A DNA stretch of 8,924 nt, from contig CAIFEU010000111.1 of assembly GCA_903789505.1 (NCBI GenBank), forward strand, positions 1 through 8,924, in the 5' to 3' direction. A program made the position numbers and the translations under genes. Of the stretch, positions 1 to 6,229 are shown piece after piece (the stretch's first letter is position 1; every line of letters starts with the position of its first letter). The notes beneath the pieces are model-generated. The model worked only from the letters and a program-made list of their open reading frames with translations. It was not told the DNA's origin and searched no databases. This DNA is from an uncultured Coriobacteriales bacterium (lineage in GTDB: Bacteria; Actinomycetota; Coriobacteriia; Coriobacteriales; UMGS124).

Positions 1-478
1 GGCCGGCGCTGGGGGCGGGGGTCGCCTGCGCCCCCGCGGCATCGGAGCCTTCGCGGGCGACGCCGGCGGCGTCCCCGGCGGACGCCTGGGCCTTCGCCTT
101 CTGGCGCCGGCGCCTGGCGGCGGGGCGCTCCGGGCGCAGCTCCCTTGCGCCGCGCCGGTACTGCTGCCTCCCGCGGCCCTGGGCAGCCCGCGTCTGGGCG
201 GCGGGCTGCGCCGCGAGGCGCTCGAGCAGCTGGTCCCACTCGGGGACGGGGTGGACGATCACGTACGTGTTGCCGTGCCTGAAGGTGATGACCTCGACGA
301 ACTCGGGCAGCGCCTCGAGCATCTCGCGCGCGTCGCCGAACCCGGTGTCGGCCGGGTCGATGCCGTCCTCGACGATCGCCGCCTCGGCCCTGTCGATCAG
401 CGTCTGGCGGTTCGCCCCGATGCGTTGGCGCAGGAGCTGGTAGAGGTACAGGCGATTTCCGGTGGTCAGCGAAGGCAT
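1..478 (-). CDS. Unrecognised protein, 3' end beyond the left edge
   Basis: An open frame runs on the minus strand from an ATG at 478 to the window edge without a stop, giving 159 visible residues. A purine-rich AAAGGA lies about 10 bases before the ATG. Residues 1-90 look like a compact folded domain: it opens MPSLTTGNRLYLYQLLRQRI and later has DPADTGFGDAREMLEALPEF and a strand-like TFRHGNTYVIV. From about residue 95 the sequence turns low-complexity and rich in Arg, Lys, Ala, Gln and Pro, a likely flexible basic tail that could contact nucleic acid. I do not recognise the family. The order of helices, a Gly-Phe turn, a leucine-rich helix and a final beta strand loosely recalls small winged-helix domains of the OST-HTH/LOTUS kind, but this is only a shape resemblance. 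The gene is transcribed in the same direction as thiM, separated by a terminator-like structure, so it is probably its own unit. The frame is well supported by absence of stops and protein-like composition; the function is unknown. Confidence 0.7.
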   Translation of the reverse strand, partial: MPSLTTGNRLYLYQLLRQRIGANRQTLIDRAEAAIVEDGIDPADTGFGDAREMLEALPEFVEVITFRHGNTYVIVHPVPEWDQLLERLAAQPAAQTRAAQGRGRQQYRRGARELRPERPAARRRRQKAKAQASAGDAAGVAREGSDAAGAQATPAPSAG

Positions 479-734
479 GGCGGGGGCTTCCTTTGGGGGC
501 TTCGGGGCGATCGCGCGGCAGAGGGGCGCGCCGGGCGTCGGGCGTCGGGCGTTTGCGCCCCGCCTGACGCCCTGCCGCGCATGGCTGCGGGGCGTCTCGG
601 CGGCAACGCGCGGCCGTCGGGGCGACTCGGCCGGTGTTCCGACGCGCGATTGCGATTCCGTTCAAATCATGTAGCTGTCGATGAACGTATTTTCCTGTTC
701 GGTGGAAAAGGAATCAGTCCCCTCCCCAACCCCC
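479..734. other. Non-coding spacer between the left-edge gene and the thiM terminator
   Basis: No convincing gene is present. Bases 533-551 carry a short tandem repeat, GGGCGTC twice and then GGGCG. The last GGGCGTC GGGCG unit (540-551) can fold with 556-572 into a hairpin: 540-546 pairs with 566-572 and 547-551 with 556-560. The hairpin lies in the probable 5' leader of the minus-strand gene starting at 478. Bases 650-720 are clearly lower in GC than the surroundings, as expected for a promoter region, but no -35/-10 pair is good enough to name. Confidence 0.4.
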
Positions 735-820
735 AAAAAAAACACCCCCCCCCCCCCCCCCCCCCCCCCCCGGGCGCCCCGCCCGCCCGCGGGCCCCCCC
801 CCCCCCGGCCCCGCGGGCGC
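735..820 (-). terminator. Likely thiM intrinsic terminator, disrupted by G homopolymers
   Basis: Read on the minus strand, directly after the thiM stop codon, the sequence contains CGCCCGCGGG (819 to 810) and its exact complement CCCGCGGGCG (793 to 784). These make a 10-bp GC stem. A run of eight T residues follows at 742 to 735. Stem plus T run is the pattern of a Rho-independent terminator in the right place for thiM. However, the loop holds a run of 13 G (806 to 794), and 27 G (771 to 745) separate the stem from the T run. This spacing would not make a working terminator as written. The homopolymers may not be real, so the exact sequence here should not be trusted. Confidence 0.5.
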
Positions 821-1669
821 TTACGCGCGCTCGAGCGCGAACCCCTTGGCGGCGACCTCGTCGGGGACCTTGCTCGCGCGGAACAGCTCGTCGATGAACG
901 CGACCTTGAAGCTCGCGGGCGCGTCGGCGACGCTGGCGGCGCGGTCGGAGGCGTAGTTGAACATGAGGGTCGCGGCCAGCGCGGCGGTGAAGGGGTCGGC
1001 GACCGCCGCGTACACCGCCGTCACGCCGCCCAGCGCGCATCCCGAGCCGGTCACGTAGGTGAGCAGCTCTGAGCCGCCAGCGCAGCGCGCGACGGTCGTG
1101 CCGTCGGTCACGAGGTCGACCTTGCCCGACACCGCCACCGCCCCGCCGGTGTGGCGCGCGATCGCGACCGCTGCCTCGCGCGCCGCGTCCACCTCGTCGG
1201 TCGAGTCGACGCCGCGGACGCCCGCCTTGGCGCCCTCGTCGAGCAGACCCCACAGCCTCGCCAGGGCAATGGCCTCGCTCGCGTTGCAGCGCACGACCGT
1301 GGGCCTGCACTCCCCGAAGGTCAGCAGGATGTCGGTGCGCATCGCGCCGATGCCGATGGCGACCGGGTCGACGACCCACGGCGTGCCGCAGGAGCGCAGC
1401 GTGCGGGCGGTGCGCGTCATCGTCTCGGCGAGCACGGGCATGAGCGTGCCCACGTTGAGGTACACGGCGGCGCCGGCGCGCGCGATGAACTCGCCCTCGT
1501 CGGGCATGTGCACCATGGCGGCCGAGCCCCCGACGGCGAGCTGGGCGTTGGCAACGTAGTCGATCGTCACCGCGTTGGTGATCGAGGGGACGAGCGGGGT
1601 CTGCTCGCGTGCCGCCCCGATTGCGTCGGCGACGGCTCTGGACTGGGACTCGACGGTGGGAAGATCCAT
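821..1669 (-). CDS. thiM: Hydroxyethylthiazole kinase ThiM
   Basis: The 282-residue cytoplasmic protein phosphorylates 4-methyl-5-(2-hydroxyethyl)thiazole with ATP, the salvage route to the thiazole half of thiamine. Family hallmarks are visible: an N-terminal substrate region with NAVTIDYVANAQLAVGGSAA at about residues 31-50, then YLNVGTLMP, a VVDPVAIGIGA segment, a VSGKVDLVTDG strand-turn, and near the C-terminus TGSGCALGG with the expected catalytic cysteine at residue 211 in the anion-hole/ATP loop. Length is near the family norm of about 260-275. The ATG at 1669 is chosen because GGAAAGGA lies about 8 bases upstream and the family similarity begins just after it; the frame stays open further upstream, but only through the leader. 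The gene stands alone here, with no thiD or thiE beside it, and it is preceded by a TPP riboswitch, so expression should fall when thiamine pyrophosphate is plentiful. Identification is secure. Confidence 0.95.
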   Translation of the reverse strand: MDLPTVESQSRAVADAIGAAREQTPLVPSITNAVTIDYVANAQLAVGGSAAMVHMPDEGEFIARAGAAVYLNVGTLMPVLAETMTRTARTLRSCGTPWVVDPVAIGIGAMRTDILLTFGECRPTVVRCNASEAIALARLWGLLDEGAKAGVRGVDSTDEVDAAREAAVAIARHTGGAVAVSGKVDLVTDGTTVARCAGGSELLTYVTGSGCALGGVTAVYAAVADPFTAALAATLMFNYASDRAASVADAPASFKVAFIDELFRASKVPDEVAAKGFALERA

Positions 1670-1673
1670 CTGT

Positions 1674-1700
1674 GCATCCTTTCCGCAAGGCGGGGGATGC
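1674..1700 (-). promoter_or_regulatory. Hairpin that sequesters the thiM ribosome binding site
   Basis: On the minus strand GCATCC (1700 to 1695) pairs with GGATGC (1679 to 1674), and inside it CCGC pairs with GCGG. The 3' arm includes most of the GGAAAGGA Shine-Dalgarno sequence that precedes the thiM ATG at 1669. A ribosome could not bind while this hairpin is closed. With the TPP aptamer upstream, this is the natural expression platform for translational control. That the aptamer drives this hairpin is inference; the pairing itself is seen. Confidence 0.6.
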
Positions 1701-1750
1701 GCTCTGCCGCGCGGAGGTTGCCGGGTGGTCCCGGTCCCGCCCGAGCGGGC

Positions 1751-1774
1751 GCCGCCCTGCACATGTGCGGCGGC
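1751..1774 (-). promoter_or_regulatory. Strong leader hairpin between TPP aptamer and thiM start
   Basis: GCCGCC (1774 to 1769) pairs with GGCGGC (1756 to 1751), enclosing the self-complementary GCACATGTGC. The hairpin lies ten bases after the 3' arm of the aptamer and before the hairpin covering the ribosome binding site. There is no T run after it, so it does not look like a terminator. It may be part of the switching region or a fixed spacer. Confidence 0.4.
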
Positions 1775-1783
1775 GGATGGGCG

Positions 1784-1906
1784 CATGCTCCCTACGACAG
1801 TGTTGGCTGACAGGTTCGAAGGGTTCGGCCGGGCGGCCGTCTCAACTCGCCGCGCGCCGGCCGCGGTGCTTCTCCCTGGCCGACGGCGGGCTCGTTCCCC
1901 CGCATG
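1784..1906 (-). promoter_or_regulatory. TPP riboswitch (THI element) controlling thiM
   Basis: The thiM leader contains the conserved core of the thiamine pyrophosphate aptamer. Read 5' to 3' on the minus strand: P1 arm CATGC (1906-1902), GGGGAAC, a GC-rich P2/P3 arm, TTGAGA (about 1845-1840) in the place of the usual CTGAGA, then AACCCTTCGAACCTG (1826-1812), a P5 hairpin CAG...CTG, then TCGTAGGGA (1797-1789) and the closing P1 arm GCATG (1788-1784). The P1 arms are exact complements. The usual P2 closing G-C pair next to UGAGA is replaced by A-U, a change that keeps pairing. TPP binding is known to shut off thiamine genes by blocking translation or transcription; here the hairpin over the ribosome binding site favours translation control. 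The P5 loop differs from the common UAAU form, so an alignment check is worthwhile, but element and position agree very well. Confidence 0.88.
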
Positions 1907-1919
1907 TGCATCGAAGCGC

Positions 1920-1980
1920 ATCCTAGCACGCGCACGATTCGCTGCCGTTAATAATCTGAGCGGTAGGTTTTTGTCCGCAA
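1920..1980 (-). promoter_or_regulatory. Candidate thiM promoter(s)
   Basis: Two weak possibilities exist on the minus strand. TAGGAT (1925 to 1920) resembles a high-GC actinobacterial -10 and would start RNA near 1913, just before the aptamer begins at 1906, but its -35 is poor. GATTAT (1956 to 1951) has TTGCGG (1980 to 1975) 18 bases upstream and would start RNA near 1944. Both are placed correctly for a transcript that includes the riboswitch; the sequence alone does not choose between them. Confidence 0.35.
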
Positions 1981-2000
1981 GTGGCGTGCGGATTTTCTTT
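1974..2000 (+). terminator. Terminator-like hairpin in the thrS leader region
   Basis: TCCGCA (1974-1979) pairs with TGCGGA (1987-1992) around a 7-base loop, followed at once by TTTTCTTT (1993-2000). This resembles a short intrinsic terminator reading toward thrS. No plus-strand gene lies upstream in the window, so it would only matter for a transcript starting just before it (TTAATAAT at 1948-1955 could be a -10) or for antisense RNA from the thiM side. The stem is short, so this is tentative. Confidence 0.3.
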
Positions 2001-2138
2001 ACTTGCCCATACGGGGGAGTCCATGACGGGCGGCGATGTGTCCGGTGCGTTAAAGTGGAGCCCGTCTTGCCTCGGCAACGCGCCGTCTGCCGCGCCGCGC
2101 CACGTACTCGCTTCGAGCAGAGGGAAAGAGATATCACC

Positions 2139-3902
2139 ATGAAGGTTCTGTACAACGACGGCACGGTCGCCGAATGCCCCGCCGACGAGGAGCTCCACGT
2201 CATTCGTCACACGGCGGCGCACGTCCTGGCGCAGGCGGTCAAGCGTCTGTACCCGCAGGCGCACTTCGGGTATGGCCCGGCGACCGACAACGGCTTCTAC
2301 TACGACATCGACCTGGGTGACGCGAAGATCTCCGACGACGACCTTCCCGCCATCGAGGACGAGATGCGCAAGGTCGTCAAGGAGAACCTCAAGGTCGAGA
2401 CCTTCGAGCTGCCGCGAGACGAGGCGGTCAAGCTGATGAGCGACCGCGGCGAGTCCTACAAGGTCGAGCACATCGGAGACCTGCCGGCGGACGCGCGCAT
2501 CACGTTCTACAAGCAGGGCGAGTACGTCGACATGTGCGTGGGCCCGCACCTCACCTATACCAAGGCGCTCAAGGCGTTCAAGCTCACGGGCGTGTCGGGC
2601 GCCTACTGGAAGGCCGACAAGAACAACAAGATGCTCACCCGCATCTCCGGCGTCGCCTTCGCCAGCAAGGAGGACCTCGAGAACCACCTCAAGATGCTCG
2701 AGGAGGCCGAGAAGCGCGACCATCGCCGCATCGGCAAGGAGATGGAGCTGTTCATGATGGCCGACGAGGGCCCCGGCTTCCCGTTCTGGCTGCCCAACGG
2801 CATGCGCGTCAAGAACGCCCTGATGCAGTACTGGATGGAGATGCAGGACAAGTACGGCTACGAGCAGGTCGACACGCCGATCATCCTGAACAAGTCCCTG
2901 TGGGAGACCTCCGGTCACTGGGACCACTACAAGGAGAACATGTACACGACGGTGATCGACGACGAGGAGTACGCCGTCAAGCCGATGAACTGCCCGGGCG
3001 CCTGCCTGATCTATAAGAGCAAGCCGCGCAGCTACCGTGACCTGCCGCTGAAGCTCGCCGAGGCCGGCAAGGACCACCGCCACGAGCTCAAGGGCGCGCT
3101 GCACGGCCTGTTCCGCGTGCGTGCGTTCACGCAGGACGACGCGCACCTGTTCATCCGTCCCGACCAGATCACCGAGCAGGTCACCGACGTCGCGCACCTG
3201 ATCACCGCCTACTACCACCAGTTCGGCTTCCCGTACCGCGTGGAGCTGTCCACGCGCCCCGAGAACTCGATGGGCTCCGACGAGGACTGGGAGCGCGCCG
3301 AGGCGGGCCTGCGCGCCGCGCTCGACTCGATGGGCATGGAGTACACGGTCAACGAGGGCGACGGCGCCTTCTACGGGCCCAAGATCGACTTCCACCTGCA
3401 GGACTGCCTGGGTCGCACGTGGCAGTGCGGCACGATTCAGCTCGACTTCCAGCTGCCGCATAACTTCCAGCTCGAGTACACCGACGCCGACGGCTCCAAG
3501 AAGCAGCCGATTATGATTCATCGCGCGGGCTTCGGCAGCTTCGAGCGCTTCATCGGCATGCTGACCGAGCAGTACGCAGGCAAGTTCCCGACGTGGCTCG
3601 CCCCGTGCCAGGTCAAGGTGCTGCCGGTCTCCGAGAAGCACCGCGCCTACGCCAACGAGGTCGCCGACAAGCTGCGCGCCGCCGGCGTGCGCGTGAAGGT
3701 GGACGAGCGCGACGAGAAGATCGGCTACAAGATCCGCGAGGCGCACGACGTGGACCGCGTGCCCTACATGCTGATTCTGGGCGAGAAGGAGGCCGAGGCG
3801 GGCAACGTCAGCGTGCGCGATCGCTCCAACCAGACCGTGACGCGTGCGACTGACGAGTTCATCGCCGACGTCGTCGCGGAGATCAAGGAGCGCCGCGGCT
3901 AG
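2139..3902 (+). CDS. thrS: Threonyl-tRNA synthetase ThrS without a TGS domain
   Basis: The 587-residue class II synthetase charges tRNA-Thr with threonine in the cytoplasm. The N2 editing domain that removes mischarged serine is present, with its metal-like motif residues H24, H28, C133 and H137 (HTAAH and CVGPH). The catalytic core follows: the expected zinc and threonine ligands C285 (MNCPG), H336 (QDDAH) and H461 (MIHRA); motif 2 with R314 (DHRHE) and FRVRAFTQDDAH; motif 3 with HRAGFGSFERF; then a C-terminal anticodon-binding domain from about residue 490 with RRVPYM-like DRVPYMLILG. Numbering runs about 49 behind E. coli ThrRS (642 residues), so the N-terminal TGS (N1) domain is missing, leaving only a short lead of about 20 residues. 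The ATG at 2139 is the only start matching the family; upstream GAGGGAAAGAG gives an adequate though slightly distant ribosome site. The frame is open as far back as 1575, but that part is leader and antisense to thiM. A strong terminator follows. Confidence 0.97.
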   Translation: MKVLYNDGTVAECPADEELHVIRHTAAHVLAQAVKRLYPQAHFGYGPATDNGFYYDIDLGDAKISDDDLPAIEDEMRKVVKENLKVETFELPRDEAVKLMSDRGESYKVEHIGDLPADARITFYKQGEYVDMCVGPHLTYTKALKAFKLTGVSGAYWKADKNNKMLTRISGVAFASKEDLENHLKMLEEAEKRDHRRIGKEMELFMMADEGPGFPFWLPNGMRVKNALMQYWMEMQDKYGYEQVDTPIILNKSLWETSGHWDHYKENMYTTVIDDEEYAVKPMNCPGACLIYKSKPRSYRDLPLKLAEAGKDHRHELKGALHGLFRVRAFTQDDAHLFIRPDQITEQVTDVAHLITAYYHQFGFPYRVELSTRPENSMGSDEDWERAEAGLRAALDSMGMEYTVNEGDGAFYGPKIDFHLQDCLGRTWQCGTIQLDFQLPHNFQLEYTDADGSKKQPIMIHRAGFGSFERFIGMLTEQYAGKFPTWLAPCQVKVLPVSEKHRAYANEVADKLRAAGVRVKVDERDEKIGYKIREAHDVDRVPYMLILGEKEAEAGNVSVRDRSNQTVTRATDEFIADVVAEIKERRG

Positions 3903-3920
3903 CCCACGGCGCCGTCTACG

Positions 3921-3965
3921 CGGGCCCCGCAGGCGCAGCTCGTCGCCGCCTGCGGGGCCCGTTTT
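3921..3965 (+). terminator. Intrinsic terminator of thrS
   Basis: A perfect 15-bp stem (3921-3935 with 3947-3961), starting CGGGCCCCGC, has an 11-base loop and is followed directly by TTTT (3962-3965) and then GCGCTTT. It begins 18 bases after the thrS stop codon. The other strand has no T run after the stem, so it acts only for thrS. Confidence 0.92.
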
Positions 3966-3968
3966 GCG

Positions 3969-4164
3969 CTTTGCCTCACGTGCGGTGCGCACGTCGTTCT
4001 GACGCGCGCGCGTCTTCGCCCGCCCGCGCGATGGCGCCGCGCCGCGCGCCCGGCGGCGCGCCATGCCGTACGCCGCGCGAGGGCCCGGGCCCCCGCGGGC
4101 CCCGAGCGAGCGTCGCTCGGGGCCACCGCACGGCGACGGCGCGCGGCGAGGCGCCGCCGTCATG
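3969..4164. other. Convergent, palindrome-rich spacer after thrS and etfA
   Basis: No gene is seen. The spacer has several inverted repeats: ATGGCGC/GCGCCAT (4031-4037 with 4058-4064), a perfect 12-bp stem with a 3-base loop (4098-4109 with 4113-4124, arm GGCCCCGAGCGA), and GACGGCG/CGCCGTC (4135-4141 with 4155-4161). The last lies three bases beyond the etfA stop codon. None has a T run on the minus strand, so they are not standard intrinsic terminators for the etfA side, but they could stall polymerase, protect the 3' end, or work with Rho. Confidence 0.5.
4098..4124 (-). terminator. Strong hairpin downstream of etfA, possible operon 3' end
   Basis: A perfect 12-bp GC-rich stem closes a 3-base loop 41 bases past the etfA stop. 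It is the most stable structure on the minus strand after the operon. No T run follows, so its use as a terminator is an inference from position only. Confidence 0.35.
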
Positions 4165-5415
4165 CTAGTCGCGTTCCGCCTCCAGCTGGGACACGAGCTC
4201 GCGCACGACCTCGTTGCAGTCGCCCACGACCGAGTACTGGCTCACGCCGAAGATCGGCGCGTCGGGGTCGGTGTTGATCGCGATGACCGTCTGGGCGCCC
4301 CCGATGCCGGCGAGGTGCTGGATCGCGCCCGAGACCCCCACGCTGATGAGCAGCTTGGGGGAGACTGACACACCAGTCTGCCCCACCTGATGGCGATATT
4401 CGAGCCATCCCGACTCAACGAGGGGACGGGAGCATCCCAATCCTGCGCCAAGGAGCTCGCACAGACGCCTCATCAGGGGGAGCGCCTTCTTCGACCCGAT
4501 GCCGCGTCCCACCACGACGAGCCGCTCGGCGTCGGTGATCGACGCTGCGTCGTCGCGCGGGATGCGCCGCAGCACCTCGAGCGCCTCCGCGGCGCGGACG
4601 GGCGACCCGGCGGGGAGCGCCACGTCCTCCACCGTGCCCGGACGCGTCGGGTCGGGCACGGCGGCCGCCATCACGCCGGGGCGCACGGTTGCCATCTGGG
4701 GGCGATGGCCGGGGCAGACGATCGTGGCCATCAGGTTGCCGCCGAACGCGGGCCGCGTCTGCTGGAGCATGCCGGTCGTCTCGTCGATGGCGAGCACGGT
4801 GCAGTCCGCGGTGAGGCCGGTGCGCAGCTCCGCGGCCACCATCGGGGCGAGCTCGCGCCCGAACCCGGTGGCGCCGAACAGCACGATCTCCGGGCGGCGG
4901 GAGCGCGCCAGCTCGCAGACCCAGCTCGCCATGCGCCGTGCGTCCGGTGCGGCGAGCAGCTCGTCGCGGCAGCGGATCACGGCGTCCGCGCCGCCGGCGA
5001 CCAGCGCCGCAGCCCCCGAACCCTCCCCGTCGCCGCAGACGGGCGAGGACGCGAGCGGCCCGCAGGGGAGCAGCGCCACGACGTCGCACGGCGAGCCGCA
5101 CCGGGCGCGCTGCGCCGCGAGCTCGCGCGCCTTGCCGAGCAGCTCGAACGTCACGGGCGCGACGACGTCGCCGTCGACCTGGGCGAACACCCAGATGTCG
5201 CGGTAGGAGGAGAGGTCCTGCGAGCCGGCCCCCTCGTCCTTCTCGATCGAGAGGGCGCCGACCGGGCAGACGCCGACGCAGGTCCCGCACATCGTGCAGG
5301 TTGCGGTCACGCGTGCCTTGCGATTCTCGACCACGATGCCCGCGGTGCCCCCGCACGCGCGCACGCACTTGCGGCAGCCGATGCACGCCTGGGTATCGAC
5401 AACGAGTCCGCTCAT
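4165..5415 (-). CDS. etfA: Electron transfer flavoprotein alpha subunit with N-terminal 2[4Fe-4S] domain (LctC/EtfA type)
   Basis: The 416-residue protein begins with a ferredoxin-like domain holding two complete cluster motifs: C11, C14, C17, C21 and C40, C43, C46, C50 (the second ends CP; the fourth cysteine of the first is followed by GG). An ETF domain follows from about residue 70. Its C-terminal FAD-binding region is textbook: VVVGRGIGS around R304, GCSRPLVESGW, the QVGQTG loop, SVGVSGAIQHLAG and AINTDPDAPIFGV. With EtfB it forms an FAD-carrying heterodimer that accepts or splits electron pairs. Ferredoxin fusion at this end is known in electron-bifurcating or confurcating ETFs such as LctC of Acetobacterium woodii, so it likely exchanges electrons with cytoplasmic ferredoxin. 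The ATG at 5415 overlaps the etfB stop (TAATG) and has AAGGAG 8 bases upstream, so translation is coupled. A frame reaching back to 5850 lies inside etfB and is not the start. The ETF identity is certain; the confurcating role is inferred. Confidence 0.93.
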   Translation of the reverse strand: MSGLVVDTQACIGCRKCVRACGGTAGIVVENRKARVTATCTMCGTCVGVCPVGALSIEKDEGAGSQDLSSYRDIWVFAQVDGDVVAPVTFELLGKARELAAQRARCGSPCDVVALLPCGPLASSPVCGDGEGSGAAALVAGGADAVIRCRDELLAAPDARRMASWVCELARSRRPEIVLFGATGFGRELAPMVAAELRTGLTADCTVLAIDETTGMLQQTRPAFGGNLMATIVCPGHRPQMATVRPGVMAAAVPDPTRPGTVEDVALPAGSPVRAAEALEVLRRIPRDDAASITDAERLVVVGRGIGSKKALPLMRRLCELLGAGLGCSRPLVESGWLEYRHQVGQTGVSVSPKLLISVGVSGAIQHLAGIGGAQTVIAINTDPDAPIFGVSQYSVVGDCNEVVRELVSQLEAERD

Positions 5416-6224
5416 TACGCCATCTCCTTGATCATGTCGACGATGGCGCGCGCCTGCTCGTGTGCGTCGCCCTCGATGGGGGTGCTCCCGCTGGCGCGCT
5501 CGGGGGTGAACGAGCGGACCACCTGGGTGGGGGAGCCGGTCAGGCCGATGCGCCCGGGGTCGGCGCCGACGTCCGCGGCGCCCCACACGTCCACCGGCCC
5601 CTGCATGCCGAACCGCACGCCGGTGATGGAGGGCATGCGGGGGTTGCAGACGTCCTTGGTCACGGTGATGAGCGCGGGCAGGCTCACGCGGACCTCCTCG
5701 TGGCCGCCGTCGACCTCGCGCAGCACGCGCAGCGCGCCCTCGGTGGCCTCGAGCACCTCGCAGACGCTCGTGACGCAGGCGAACCCCAGCTGGCGGGCGA
5801 GCTCGGGGCCAATCTGGGCGGTGTCTCCGTCGACGGCCATCTTGCCGCACACGACCAGCGAGAGGTCGCCGCTGCCCTGCTCGGCCCAGCGCGCCCTCAC
5901 CTTGTCGATGCCGCGCATCAGCGCGTAGGAGGTCGCCAGCGTGTCTGCCCCGGCGAAGGGGCGGTCGGACAGGAGCACGCCGAAGTCGGCGCCGCGCGCC
6001 AGGCAGTCGCGCAGGATGCGCTGCGTGTCGGGGATGCCCATCGACATCACGCCCACCGTGGCGCCCAGGCGTTCCTTGATGCGCACCGCCACCTCAAGGG
6101 CGGAGGCGTCGAACGGGTTGATGACCGACTGGCGCCCGTCCCGCACGATGGTCTTGGTGACGGGGTCCATCTTCACCTCGGTGGTGGAGGGGACCGCCTT
6201 CACGCACACCATGACGTTCATCAT
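5415..6224 (-). CDS. etfB: Electron transfer flavoprotein beta subunit (LctB/EtfB type)
   Basis: The 269-residue protein is the partner of EtfA and carries the nucleotide or second FAD site of the complex. Visible family signatures are the N-terminal strand VMVCVKAVPSTTEVKMD, the conserved INPFDASALEVAVRIKE helix, the VDGDTAQIGPELARQLG cofactor loop near the middle, and PALITVTKDVCNPRMPS in the C-terminal half. Length fits the usual 250-265. Two adjacent ATG codons (6224 and 6221) can start it; an AGGGA lies 2 bases before the first and 5 before the second, and a GGGAGG lies 10 before the first, so the exact start may be either. It begins 5 bases after the dehydrogenase stop and its stop overlaps the etfA start (TAATG), so all three genes are one operon. 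Regulation follows the upstream operon promoter. Confidence 0.94.
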   Translation of the reverse strand: MMNVMVCVKAVPSTTEVKMDPVTKTIVRDGRQSVINPFDASALEVAVRIKERLGATVGVMSMGIPDTQRILRDCLARGADFGVLLSDRPFAGADTLATSYALMRGIDKVRARWAEQGSGDLSLVVCGKMAVDGDTAQIGPELARQLGFACVTSVCEVLEATEGALRVLREVDGGHEEVRVSLPALITVTKDVCNPRMPSITGVRFGMQGPVDVWGAADVGADPGRIGLTGSPTQVVRSFTPERASGSTPIEGDAHEQARAIVDMIKEMA

Positions 6225-6229
6225 CTTCC

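Larger units (their letters stand above)
1907..2138. other. Divergent intergenic region between thiM and thrS
   Basis: This stretch must hold the promoters for both the minus-strand thiM leader and plus-strand thrS. It contains an AT-richer island at 1948-2002, a terminator-like hairpin on the plus strand at 1974-2000, and candidate minus-strand -10 boxes. No clear sigma-70 pair is seen for thrS; TTAAAG near 2051 is a possible -10 without a good -35. I looked for the T-box signature (TGGNACCGCG) that often precedes aminoacyl-tRNA synthetase genes and did not find it. No open frame here looks like a gene. Confidence 0.5.

Noticed and set aside
650..690. GTTCAAATC resembling a tRNA T-loop
   Set aside because: The flanking bases do not form a T stem and no acceptor, D or anticodon arms are found on either side.
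251..1688. Open frames crossing the poly-C tract, encoding long Pro or Gly runs
   Set aside because: The homopolymer simply lacks stop codons. The predicted proteins overlap thiM or the left-edge gene in wrong frames and have no recognisable domain.
1575..2138. N-terminal extension of thrS back to 1575
   Set aside because: The extra 188 codons are antisense to the thiM leader and start, show no TGS-domain residues, and the ATG at 2139 fits the family.
1907..2138. T-box riboswitch for thrS
   Set aside because: The conserved antiterminator signature TGGNACCGCG and specifier structure are absent.
1670..2203. N-terminal extension of thiM to 2203
   Set aside because: It would translate the riboswitch and divergent promoter region; the ATG at 1669 has a Shine-Dalgarno site and fits ThiM length.
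1923..4163. A 746-codon minus-strand open frame opposite thrS
   Set aside because: It is an antisense shadow caused by high GC. It has repetitive Leu/Val/Asp/His/Arg-rich composition and no family motif, while thrS on the other strand has all catalytic residues.
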